In this document: piece after piece, positions 55,574 to 64,000 of the stretch
Layout: every line of letters starts with the position of its first letter
Position numbering within the stretch: the first letter of the stretch is position 1
Assembly: GCA_903832055.1 (NCBI GenBank)
Contig: CAILAC010000002.1
Coordinates: forward strand, 248,001 to 312,000
DNA from: an uncultured Acidobacteriota bacterium
GTDB taxonomy: Bacteria > Acidobacteriota > Terriglobia > Terriglobales > Acidobacteriaceae
DNA length: 64,000 nt
Direction of reading: 5' to 3'
Notes under the pieces: generated by a model
Seen by the model: only the letters and a program-made list of their open reading frames with translations
The model's database searches: none
What the model was told of the DNA's origin: nothing
Program-made: the position numbers and the translations under genes

Positions 55574-56500
55574 ATGCTTGACCGATTACTAAAGCCCGTG
55601 AGGCGGCAAACAGACGACCGTTATGCACGAAAAGTGTCCAACGGCATTGATGCCATGCTCGGCTATTGGGACTATCAACAGCGTTGCCGATTTGCCAATG
55701 CTGCCTACCTCACGTGGTTCGGCATTTCTCCAAAAGACATGCGGGGAATCCCCATTCAGAGCCTGCTCGGTCAGATCTACGAATTGAATCTCCCCTTTAT
55801 ACAGGCAGCGCTGGAAGGCAACTCTCAGGTTTTTGAACGTGAAATCCATTTGCCCGACGGCTCAATCCGTTATTCCATCGCAACCTACACGCCAGACATC
55901 GCCAGCCGCACAGTCAAAGGATTTACCGCGCACGTAGCAGACGTTACTCCGATGAAGCGATTGGAGCAGGAAGCCCTCGCCGCACGCAAACGGTCCGACC
56001 TGTTGCTCAATTGCAACTTTCTCACTGGCTCGCCCAATCAGTTTGCACTCACCGACGAAGTCTACAGCGCCGTCAGCCGCGCCGAGGCTACGGGCCAGAG
56101 ATTGGCTCTCACATCCGTCAGCCTCGAAAACTTGAAAGAAATTTCGCGAACATACGGGCCCGACGCAGCTGAAGCAATGCTCAAGGAAATCGCCGGTCGG
56201 CTCAACAAATCAGTCCACTTCGCCGATACCATTTTGCGGATTGGCTGGAATGAGTTCATTATCATCAGCGCGGCGTTGGATTCCTTTGACAGCCTGCACT
56301 GGTCGCTCCACAACCTGCGCCGCGAACTCTCGCAGCCCATTCGCTGGAATGAAACTCAGATTCCTCCCATGCTCTGCTACGGAGTAGCCCTCTTTCCCGC
56401 CCATGCCACCAACACGGTTGAATTGATTGCAAGGGTAGACCAAGCCCTATGCCAGTCCAGAAAGTCTGGCGATGGCCGCATCGCCTTTGCGCGCTCCTGA
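55574..56500 (+). CDS. PAS-GGDEF-like protein with lost GGDEF motif
   Basis: A 308-residue protein. A PAS domain (residues 20-140; GYWDYQQRCRFANAAYLTWFG) is followed by a GGDEF-family fold (about 160-308), where LTGSPNQF, SLENLKEISRTYG and FPAHATN can be aligned with active cyclases. The signature reads GWNEF at 224-228 in place of GGDEF, and the early Asp is replaced by Glu (SLENL), so synthesis of c-di-GMP is very unlikely. It may act as a sensor or binding partner. ATG 55574 has GAGGA upstream. It is followed by an intact paralogue in the same orientation, starting 195 bp later. Confidence 0.9.
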   Translation: MLDRLLKPVRRQTDDRYARKVSNGIDAMLGYWDYQQRCRFANAAYLTWFGISPKDMRGIPIQSLLGQIYELNLPFIQAALEGNSQVFEREIHLPDGSIRYSIATYTPDIASRTVKGFTAHVADVTPMKRLEQEALAARKRSDLLLNCNFLTGSPNQFALTDEVYSAVSRAEATGQRLALTSVSLENLKEISRTYGPDAAEAMLKEIAGRLNKSVHFADTILRIGWNEFIIISAALDSFDSLHWSLHNLRRELSQPIRWNETQIPPMLCYGVALFPAHATNTVELIARVDQALCQSRKSGDGRIAFARS

Positions 56501-56694
56501 AACTGCTGCCGCATCAGCAGTTGCCACTGTAACCACAAGCCTCTTCAATCCAGTTAGTTCAAGCGTGATTCAACAAGCGAAAGCTGTTCCAAGCTCGATG
56601 CAAAATCATTTACTATTCGGTCGGTGTACGCTAGTGGCGGCGACTTCGTCGTCAATTGGAAGTTGCAAGTCCAGGTTGCACTTGAGGAGACCAA

Positions 56695-57672
56695 ATGTCG
56701 CACGGGGGACCAAACGCAGTGGGAAGCCGCACCCCCTCGGAATTTGCGCATCAAGCCTTGAGCGAAATCCACGACATGATTGGCTATTGGGACCTCCGGG
56801 AGCGCTGCTGCTATGCAAACTCCGCATTTCGGCTCTGGTTCGGTAAAAGTCCTGAAGATATGCTTGGACTTACGCTTGAAGATCTGCTGGGTCCTCTCTA
56901 CGCAACTACATCACCCCAGATTCAGGACGCCCTCCGAGGCATACCGCAGCAATTCGAAATTCAGCTTCCCCGCCCCGATGGCACTCCTTCCTACTGCATC
57001 GCTTCCTTCTATCCAGACCTATCCCAGGATCGCGGCGACACTCCCGTTCAGGGATTTACCGCGCATATCGTTGACGTGACGCGCCTGAAGCTCCTGGAAA
57101 TGGACCTCCGACGCACCTGCGCCGAGGCTGAACATCACGCTACCCATGACTTCCTCACCGGCTTGCCCAATCGAGTCCAACTCAATCAGCGCATTCTCGC
57201 CGCAATTCAATCGGCAGAAGCGCACGAAACCATCATCGGAGTTGCGCTCATTGACCTCGACGAATTCAAACTGCTCAACGACACCTACGGCCACGCCGTC
57301 GGAGACTTCGTCCTGCAGGAAATCGCCAAACGCATGACCAAGTCCATCCGAACCTCTGACTCGATTACCCGTATCGGTGGCGACGAATTCCTGCTCCTCG
57401 CCACAGACCTGGTTACTGTCGACTCACTGCACTGGATCCTCAACCACCTGCGCAAAGTACTGTGCAAGCCCATCGAATGCAACGAAATCACCCTGACGCC
57501 CAGCCTCAGTTGCGGTGTCGCCACCTTTCCTCACCATGGCACCACCCCCGCTGAACTGATGCGCAACGCTGACCAGGCGCTTTACGATGCCAAGAAGCGG
57601 GGCCGCAGCCGACTCGCATTCTCTCGCGCCAATCGATCCGATGAACCCACCGCCGGCAATGCTCACGGTTGA
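56695..57672 (+). CDS. PAS-GGDEF diguanylate cyclase
   Basis: A 325-residue protein. The PAS domain (GYWDLRERCCYANSAFRLWFG) is plainly related to that of the upstream gene. The GGDEF domain is complete: DFLTGLPNRVQLN, LIDLDEFKLLNDTYGH, RIGGDEF at about 228-232, and the inhibitory I-site RTSD (219-222). It should make c-di-GMP under PAS control. GAGGAGACC precedes ATG 56695. The two paralogues share order and spacing and seem to derive from a tandem duplication. Confidence 0.95.
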   Translation: MSHGGPNAVGSRTPSEFAHQALSEIHDMIGYWDLRERCCYANSAFRLWFGKSPEDMLGLTLEDLLGPLYATTSPQIQDALRGIPQQFEIQLPRPDGTPSYCIASFYPDLSQDRGDTPVQGFTAHIVDVTRLKLLEMDLRRTCAEAEHHATHDFLTGLPNRVQLNQRILAAIQSAEAHETIIGVALIDLDEFKLLNDTYGHAVGDFVLQEIAKRMTKSIRTSDSITRIGGDEFLLLATDLVTVDSLHWILNHLRKVLCKPIECNEITLTPSLSCGVATFPHHGTTPAELMRNADQALYDAKKRGRSRLAFSRANRSDEPTAGNAHG

Positions 57673-57708
57673 ACTTAAGCAACAAAGCCACCATTTACAA
57701 TGGAATAG

Positions 57709-58758
57709 ATGATTCCTACTCTTGAATGGACCTCAAACGGCGTCCGGTTTATCGACCAGACCAAACTGCCCCTCGAAGAGAGCTATGTTCTCGCCACCAC
57801 CTACCAACAGGTAGCCGACGTCATCGTTACGATGGTCGTCCGCGGCGCACCCGCAATCGGCGTTTCAGCCGCAATGGGCGTCGCTCTGGGAGCAAAGAAC
57901 ACCGCCGCTCAGACCACCGCAGAGTTCGCCCCGGAGTTTGAAAAGATCTGCGCCCTGCTCGCAGGCACCCGCCCCACCGCCGTCAACCTCTTCTGGGCCA
58001 TCGACCGCATGAAGGCTCTTTTCGCCAAGCTGCGCTCGGAAGGCGTGACGCTGCCGCAAATCCAGCAGACCCTCTTGTCTGAAGCTCTTACGATGTATGA
58101 CCAGGACATTGCCGACTGCAAAGCCATCGGTGCCCACGGCGCAGACCTCATGCCCGACAAGGGCGGAGTGCTCACCCACTGCAACGCCGGAGCTCTCGCC
58201 ACCTGCGGCTACGGCACCGCCCTCGGCGTCATCCGCGGCGCAGTCGAACGCGGCAAGCAGATCCACGTATTCGCCGATGAAACCCGCCCCTTCCTGCAAG
58301 GCGCGCGACTCACCGCCTGGGAACTGATGGCCGACGGCATCCCCACCACAGTCCTCTGCGACAACATGGCTGCCAGCCTCATGCGCCAGGGCCGCATTCA
58401 GGCCGTCGTCGTGGGTGCAGACCGTATCGCGGCAAACGGCGATGCTGCCAACAAGATTGGCACATACTCCGTCGCCATTCTCGCGAAGGAACACGGCATT
58501 CCATTTTACGTCGCTGCCCCCTGGTCGACCATCGACCGCGCCACTGCCACCGGCGATCTCATCCCGATTGAAGAGCGCTCCGCCACCGAGGTCACCCATC
58601 ACGGCGGTAAACAACTTACGCCCCATGGCGTCGGAATCTGCAACCCCGCATTCGACGTCACGCCAGCCAAATACATCACCGGTATCATCACCGAACGCGG
58701 CGTAATCCGCGCGCCCTACATTGAATCCCTGAGAGCAAGTGAACTGGAAGCAAAATGA
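57709..58758 (+). CDS. mtnA: Methylthioribose-1-phosphate isomerase
   Basis: A 349-residue enzyme of the methionine salvage pathway converting methylthioribose-1-phosphate to methylthioribulose-1-phosphate. Catalytic Cys158 lies in [10 protein letters not shown] and catalytic Asp238 in [19 protein letters not shown], matching the MtnA active-site positions. RGAPAIGV and [18 protein letters not shown] confirm the family. Other mtn genes are not in the window. It starts 36 bp after the cyclase stop. Confidence 0.96.
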   Translation: MIPTLEWTSNGVRFIDQTKLPLEESYVLATTYQQVADVIVTMVVRGAPAIGVSAAMGVALGAKNTAAQTTAEFAPEFEKICALLAGTRPTAVNLFWAIDRMKALFAKLRSEGVTLPQIQQTLLSEALTMYDQDIADCKAIGAHGADLMPDKGGVLTHCNAGALATCGYGTALGVIRGAVERGKQIHVFADETRPFLQGARLTAWELMADGIPTTVLCDNMAASLMRQGRIQAVVVGADRIAANGDAANKIGTYSVAILAKEHGIPFYVAAPWSTIDRATATGDLIPIEERSATEVTHHGGKQLTPHGVGICNPAFDVTPAKYITGIITERGVIRAPYIESLRASELEAK

Positions 58759-58821
58759 ACCGTTATTGCGACAGACCCAAGCGCTGCTTAACTCTCATTG
58801 GATGCAGTTCCGTCCGGGGCA

Positions 58822-61800
58822 CTATGGTGTCACCGTAAGTTTCCCATCAACAAAGGCAAAAGTGTAGTTACCAGACTGAAGTGAACCCCGACCAGTCACA
58901 ATCCCGTAACTTCCAGCCGGGGAAGTGGCCTTCGCTATGGTCGAAACCGACGCGGTGCCAGTCGTTACCGACGACGCAATATCTCCATTCCTCAACCCGC
59001 TTAAGGAATACGACAATACCGGCACCGCGCTGCCAACCCTCATCAGCACACTCTGTGCCGTAACCGTGAGCACTGCTTTGGACACAGTGACCAGACTGTC
59101 CTCACCAACAAACACATAGTTACTTGCGTGCAGCCCAGCGACAGACACCCTCAGCCGATAAGTACCAACACCAGCGGTTGCAGAAGCCTCGGTCGTATAA
59201 GAAGCTTCCCCTGAAATCACCTCGGGACCCTCACCATTCACAAACCCTTTGTATGAGCCGGAAATAGGCGGCAATGCCTGACCATAAACCATCGATACTG
59301 CCACTGGCCGCACAGTAATGACTGCCGGATTCACTGTAAGAACACTCGTACCAAACTTGAATTTATAATTCGGCGACCATAACGATCCGACATCACTGAC
59401 AACCGGATACGCTCCCACCGGCGACTGAGAAGTTGCAACCGTCGTTACATTGGCTACTCCGCGAAGATCACTGACATCGTCACCATTGACAAAGCCACTC
59501 ACTCGATAGCTCAGCGCGGGCGGCAACGCACCGTAAACGCTTGACGCCGGCATAGGCGTCACGGTAAGCATTGCCTTGTTCACAACAATTCGACCCGGCT
59601 GCAGCGAAAACGAATAATTTGAAGATCTAAGCGAACCCTGCATAATTTCAAGCAAATAAACACCTGCTCCTGACCTCACCGGAAAGCCTGGCCTCAACAC
59701 TGCCGAACCCCCTATACTCCGCGCATCATCACCGTTCACAAAGCCACTGAACTCGTACTTCAAACCTGGGAGACGATCACCATAGGTCATCCCAAAGGAA
59801 CACGCCCTCACTGTCAACACAGCCTTATTCACAGTAAGATTGCCAGTTCCGCACACGACGCTATAGTTCGTCGACGATAAAGAACCCGGACTGCAACTCA
59901 CAGCATACTTACCAGCACGAGCCGATGCCGATGCACTCGTAATCAGAATCGGAGAACCTGAAATACTCTCAACGCTATCTCCGCCGACTAATCCACTCAT
60001 CGAATATGTCAGCGGAGGCACCGCCGAGCCATAGGTCATGCTCAAATCATCAGGCACAACCTTCAGAACAGCACGCTTAACCGCGATTACCCCAGTGGCG
60101 GGGGCAAAGGTGTAATTCGCAGCCGACAGGCTCCCAATCTCCAGATCAAGCACATAAGCACCTACCGGCGAACCCTTCACCACACTGGAGGTGATGGTCG
60201 GTGACCCCGACACCACCCCGCCACTATCACCATGCACAAAGCCGCTGATCCGATAACTAAACCGCGGCACATCCTCTCCGTAGACCATCGACACATCCAC
60301 AGGTCTTACACTGAGCACAGCCTTGACAACCGTCAATACTCCAGTTGAGAACGCAAAACTGTAGTTCCTGGACGACAATGAACCCATCGTTGCCACAATA
60401 AGTGACACCCCAGGCAAAGGATTAGAGCCAATAGCGGCATAAATAGCAGGCGCCCCCGACACCGACACTGCCTGACTATCTCCATTGACAAGACCCGCCA
60501 GGGAGTATTTCAACGTGGGAACACGACTCCCATAGGTCATCTGCACGTCATCCGGAGTCACTGTAATAACCGCCTTGGTGACCATAAGTACACCTTCCAC
60601 CAGGCGAATGCTATAGTTATGTGCCACAAGGGACCCCATCGCTATCTTGACAGCATATTTTCCTGTAGGAATGGAAGACTTCACCATAGCTGCAATGACC
60701 GGGCTCCCTGAAACCGCGACGCTCACGCTATCTCCACCAACAAATCCAGACATTGAGTAGGTCAGGGGCGGAACAGCACCTCCGTAAATCATGGTTTGAC
60801 TATCTGCAACCACAGTCAGAGTCGCCGGCAACACCTTTACCACCCCACTTTTGAAAACGAACATGTAATTAGAACTCAGCAGCGTCCCCTGCGTGGGCAT
60901 AACAACATAGCTTCCAACCTGAAGAGGCATCTCAAGTGCCGTTGCGAAGCCAGGGCTCCCATGAATCACCCTTGAGTCTTCACCATTCACAAATCCGCTT
61001 GCAGTCCATGTCATCTCTGGCGGCACAACACCGTAAGTGATGGACGAAGATCCGGCAGATATCACAAGCTGCGCTCTTTTAACCGAAAGAATCCCCGTAC
61101 CAAAGGTGAATGTATAGTTAGCAGCCTGAAGCGTACCGATCAATGCGCTAAGAACATAGTCACCTGCACCTTGTACTCCTCCCTTAGGCCCTTGCACATC
61201 AGCGCTTCCCACCACGGAATTGGCAACTGTGTCGCCCAGAACAAATCCCGCAATACTATAGCCCAATGGGGGGAGAGTATCTCCATAGGCTGCAACCACG
61301 TTGATTGGCGTTACGTTCAACACAGCCGGTGCAATGTAGATGCTGGCTACCACCGGGGTGGCGGATTCATAGCTTGCGTTTCCGCTCTGGAAAGCTTCAA
61401 TAACAACTGTTCCAGCGCCTGAAATCTTCAGATATGCGCTATTGCTTGAGATACTTCCCGGACCGCTAATGACTTGAAAGGACACAGCCAATCCAGATGA
61501 CGCCTGCGCCAACAAGGCTATGTCTCCAGATCCGTACACCGTGCTTGTTGGTGGAGTGAACGTGATAGCCTGCATCATTTTCCCCAGGCTGCTTCCCGAA
61601 AGATTGACAGCTTCCGTTGGCTCGATTGTTCCCAAGGAGCTGAAGGTGATAGAGACTGATTCGTTGATAAGCGCCGAGGATATACCGGGAATGAAATCCA
61701 CAGCCAACTCACAGGCCGTTCCAGGACTAACCAGAACACCGGGAGCACATGGGTTGGTAGTTCCGTTTTCTTCGCTAAACTCGCCTGGATAGACTACAGA

Positions 61801-63987
61801 TTCAGTCACGTGTGGCTGGTTGCCAAGATTCTCAACCAGTATGGTCTTGGGGCTGTCAGTACTCTTCGATCCTAGGTAGGTATTTGCGAAGCTTAACGAT
61901 GGAGGTGTGCTCATATCAATCTTTACAACCTGATTGTTCCCCGTATCTGCGACATATAGATTTCCAGGCGAATCGATGGTCATTCCCAGCGGCGCATTGA
62001 ACCCGCCCGCAACAGTGACTTGGCTCCCAAAGCCGCTCCCGGTCCAAGGCAGCATGAGGACCTGATTATTTGCCGTATCCAGGATATAGAGATTCGACGC
62101 TCCATCAACCGCCAGAGCACTTGGAAAGGATCCTGCCGCTAGCGCGATTGGAAGTTGATTGAGATATCCTGTCCCGGACCATGGAACCATGATAACTTGA
62201 TCCTGAAATGGACTACTCGCGAAGATGTTCCCATTTCCATCCGCAGCTATTCCAGTTGGACATCGATGATAGTTGCCAAGGGGCTTGGCTACCCCAAAGT
62301 TACTGCCCGCCCAGGGCAACTTCCAGATATAGTTATCAAGCGTGTCAGAAACAAATACACTGCCTCCTGCATCAACGGCCACGCCCGTAGGGCCGTAGAA
62401 TGAATTTGGCAATCTCTGCTGAGTGCCATATGTCGCACCATTCCATTGAAGTTCCAGTACCTTATCATTACCACTGGACACAATGAAGATATCTCCGGCA
62501 CCATCAATGGTGATTCCCATTGGATTATTCAGCCCTGCAACCGGAAGCGTCGTTTGCAATCCATAGCCCAATGCGGTAACTGGAATCTCAACAACGCGGT
62601 TATTTCCTGAGTCCGAGATATATACATTGCCGGCACCGTCCACAGCAACTCCTGCTGGTGCGCTCAGTTGAGCACCAATCTGGGTTCTCGTACCAGGGAT
62701 GAATGCGGTTCGAGTTCCTAGTCCGGTTCCTGACAGAAAGGCTGTTGCAAGCACATTTCCCTGCATGTCGTAGATGCTGACAGCGCCTAGTCTCGCTCCT
62801 GATGCAAGTGGTGTAAATGTGACATCGATGCCGCAGGTTGAGGTGTATTGATATGTTTGAGGCAAGCAAGTGCTGTGTCCGGCATCTACAAAGTCTCTCC
62901 CCGGTGCGCCTTGCATCATGACACTATAGCCACCTACTGCAGTTCCTGCTGTAATGTTGAAGCTGTAGGTCTGGACCGGAGCCGAAACTCCTATGGAATA
63001 TGAGCCGAAGTTCACGCTGCCTTGAACGATTTCAAGGACTTGATTGCTTGCGGAATCTGCCACAAAGACATTTCCCTTCCAGTCCGGCGCGAGAGCTTGA
63101 GGGGAGGCATAGCTGCTTCCAATATTGACCTCGGACTTATAGCGCTTGGCAAATGGAAACCACGGTTCCTCGAGCACACTGCCATCACCCGCAGCTGCGA
63201 TGAAGACATCGCTAGCGCTGTCCACCGCTACATCAGTAGGTGCGTTCAATCCGCGCCGTATGATTTGCTGTGTTAGATAGCCACCCACAGTGAGTGGCTC
63301 TTTGATGATGCGGTTATTGCCAGTATCCGCAATGTAGAGAGTCGAGGCCGCGTCGATGGCAATCCCCGTTGGATTGCTAAGTCCATCAGTCAAGACGATG
63401 GGAGCCTGGTAGCTTTGATTGACTTGGCGTAGCTCAACGATGCGGTTATTACCGGTGTCGGCTACATAGACGTTGCCAGCGGCATCAATTGCGACACCAC
63501 TGGGATTATTCAATCCGCTGGCCATGTAGATGGGATCCCCATGGCCTTGAGCTGTGACGGGCAACATCACAATTTGATTGTTTCCCGAATCGGCTATATA
63601 TAGGTTGCCGCTCCAGTCCGAGATCATACCTTTGGGACTTGATAGCCCACCCAGGATTACCTGAGGTTGTCCCAACTGACCGTTCACTTGAGTGACACAG
63701 AGAATGCGGTTGTTGCCGGTGTCGGCAATATAGATATTACCCTGGCCATCGACTGCAACACCCGCTGGTGCAGACACTAACCCGCTCGCGATATGAATTT
63801 GAGTGCCAGTCAGCGTTACCTGAGCATGCCCCTGTTGCCCGTGAAGCAACAGGGTAGTGATAAAGGTTAGTAGAACCAGCAACGGGAATCTATTTCGGAC
63901 GATCAGGGTGCTGCCTGGCTGACCTCGATCATCAGGCACGCGCGCCTTGTTGGGCATTGACTGGCCCGCGTTGGTTGCTGTGTTCAA
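58822..63987 (-). CDS. Giant secreted NHL-repeat/MBG-repeat protein (5' end at window edge)
   Basis: At least 1721 residues. After a signal peptide-like N-terminus (FPLLVLLTFITTLLLHGQQGHA) come NHL repeats (SAPAGVAVDGQGNIYIADTGNNR type) in two blocks, about residues 50-330 and 430-690. ASPM/SPD-2-like beta-sandwich segments follow each block (VNFGSYSIG; LSFANTYLGS). The C-terminal 835 residues contain ten MBG-type repeats of about 80 residues, each with a YG-x4-P start and GxLxxxNY-x-F end. The last ends KLTVTP without an obvious anchor or sorting signal. The frame stays open to the window end; ATG 63957 is the best internal start. It is probably a surface adhesin or carbohydrate-binding protein. 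The G+C looks lower than in neighbouring genes. Confidence 0.9.
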   Translation of the reverse strand: MNTATNAGQSMPNKARVPDDRGQPGSTLIVRNRFPLLVLLTFITTLLLHGQQGHAQVTLTGTQIHIASGLVSAPAGVAVDGQGNIYIADTGNNRILCVTQVNGQLGQPQVILGGLSSPKGMISDWSGNLYIADSGNNQIVMLPVTAQGHGDPIYMASGLNNPSGVAIDAAGNVYVADTGNNRIVELRQVNQSYQAPIVLTDGLSNPTGIAIDAASTLYIADTGNNRIIKEPLTVGGYLTQQIIRRGLNAPTDVAVDSASDVFIAAAGDGSVLEEPWFPFAKRYKSEVNIGSSYASPQALAPDWKGNVFVADSASNQVLEIVQGSVNFGSYSIGVSAPVQTYSFNITAGTAVGGYSVMMQGAPGRDFVDAGHSTCLPQTYQYTSTCGIDVTFTPLASGARLGAVSIYDMQGNVLATAFLSGTGLGTRTAFIPGTRTQIGAQLSAPAGVAVDGAGNVYISDSGNNRVVEIPVTALGYGLQTTLPVAGLNNPMGITIDGAGDIFIVSSGNDKVLELQWNGATYGTQQRLPNSFYGPTGVAVDAGGSVFVSDTLDNYIWKLPWAGSNFGVAKPLGNYHRCPTGIAADGNGNIFASSPFQDQVIMVPWSGTGYLNQLPIALAAGSFPSALAVDGASNLYILDTANNQVLMLPWTGSGFGSQVTVAGGFNAPLGMTIDSPGNLYVADTGNNQVVKIDMSTPPSLSFANTYLGSKSTDSPKTILVENLGNQPHVTESVVYPGEFSEENGTTNPCAPGVLVSPGTACELAVDFIPGISSALINESVSITFSSLGTIEPTEAVNLSGSSLGKMMQAITFTPPTSTVYGSGDIALLAQASSGLAVSFQVISGPGSISSNSAYLKISGAGTVVIEAFQSGNASYESATPVVASIYIAPAVLNVTPINVVAAYGDTLPPLGYSIAGFVLGDTVANSVVGSADVQGPKGGVQGAGDYVLSALIGTLQAANYTFTFGTGILSVKRAQLVISAGSSSITYGVVPPEMTWTASGFVNGEDSRVIHGSPGFATALEMPLQVGSYVVMPTQGTLLSSNYMFVFKSGVVKVLPATLTVVADSQTMIYGGAVPPLTYSMSGFVGGDSVSVAVSGSPVIAAMVKSSIPTGKYAVKIAMGSLVAHNYSIRLVEGVLMVTKAVITVTPDDVQMTYGSRVPTLKYSLAGLVNGDSQAVSVSGAPAIYAAIGSNPLPGVSLIVATMGSLSSRNYSFAFSTGVLTVVKAVLSVRPVDVSMVYGEDVPRFSYRISGFVHGDSGGVVSGSPTITSSVVKGSPVGAYVLDLEIGSLSAANYTFAPATGVIAVKRAVLKVVPDDLSMTYGSAVPPLTYSMSGLVGGDSVESISGSPILITSASASARAGKYAVSCSPGSLSSTNYSVVCGTGNLTVNKAVLTVRACSFGMTYGDRLPGLKYEFSGFVNGDDARSIGGSAVLRPGFPVRSGAGVYLLEIMQGSLRSSNYSFSLQPGRIVVNKAMLTVTPMPASSVYGALPPALSYRVSGFVNGDDVSDLRGVANVTTVATSQSPVGAYPVVSDVGSLWSPNYKFKFGTSVLTVNPAVITVRPVAVSMVYGQALPPISGSYKGFVNGEGPEVISGEASYTTEASATAGVGTYRLRVSVAGLHASNYVFVGEDSLVTVSKAVLTVTAQSVLMRVGSAVPVLSYSLSGLRNGDIASSVTTGTASVSTIAKATSPAGSYGIVTGRGSLQSGNYTFAFVDGKLTVTP
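58825..61330 (-). repeat. Ten tandem MBG-type protein repeats
   Basis: Ten units of about 250 bp, each encoding a YG-x4-P...GFVNGD...G-x-Y...GSL-x-x-x-N-Y-x-F pattern. The DNA units are diverged, so this is an old duplication array. Boundaries are approximate. Confidence 0.85.
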
Positions 63988-64000
63988 TTCTTGGATTAAG

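Overview
The window looks like chromosomal DNA of an acidobacterium (Acidobacteriota, probably the Terriglobia/Acidobacteriaceae branch). This is inferred from gene content. There is a large Oar-type TonB-dependent receptor with an N-terminal carboxypeptidase-regulatory-like domain, and a decayed copy of another. There is a very large NHL/MBG-repeat secreted protein, several signal-peptide hydrolases, a complete pqqABCDE operon, and a moderately high G+C composition with dense two-strand gene packing. No rRNA, phage structural genes, insertion sequences or CRISPR array were seen.

Layout. 1-2.3 kb is the right-hand end of a decayed integrated element: a broken TonB-receptor fragment, then a tyrosine integrase lacking its N-terminal domain, then a tRNA-Asn gene that is the likely attachment site. 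2.5-9.6 kb holds an FAD amine-oxidase-like enzyme, an orphan Flp pilin, a secreted CAP-domain protein, an orphan peptide-ABC permease with a small phosphoesterase, and an amidohydrolase translationally coupled to a DMT exporter. 9.6-17.7 kb has the Oar-like receptor, an M28 peptidase, a divergent HtrA/DegP protease and a peptidoglycan-binding protein, an envelope and nutrient-scavenging group. 17.7-20.9 kb is the PQQ cofactor operon, including the 28-residue precursor peptide gene pqqA. 21-29.6 kb has two convergent esterases sharing a strong terminator, lysA, a PspC-domain protein, a TPR protein, an unrecognised conserved-looking protein, and rlpA-pyrF.

29.6-42 kb holds a polyprenyl glycosylphosphotransferase, priA, a polyphosphate-glucokinase-like ROK protein, a ParE-type toxin-antitoxin pair, and a long minus-strand housekeeping run, msbA-yicC-gmk-rpoZ-coaBC-udg. 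42.4-48.8 kb has a winged-helix/AAA regulator, a small exported protein, and a tightly coupled tetR-hlyD-ABC-ABC2 efflux operon with a palindromic operator candidate. 48.8-57.7 kb has rapZ, a PAS-GGDEF-EAL protein with a damaged EAL domain, a long-form hibernation factor, an SSS-family Na+ symporter, and two tandem PAS-GGDEF paralogues. The first paralogue has lost the GGDEF motif and the second keeps it. 57.7-64 kb has mtnA and the giant NHL/MBG protein, whose 5' end lies at or beyond the window edge.

No single locus is convincingly a new defence or mobile system. The most interesting signals are the tandem intact/degenerate diguanylate-cyclase pair with 21-bp direct repeats in front of it, the ten-repeat MBG protein, and the tRNA-anchored integrase remnant.
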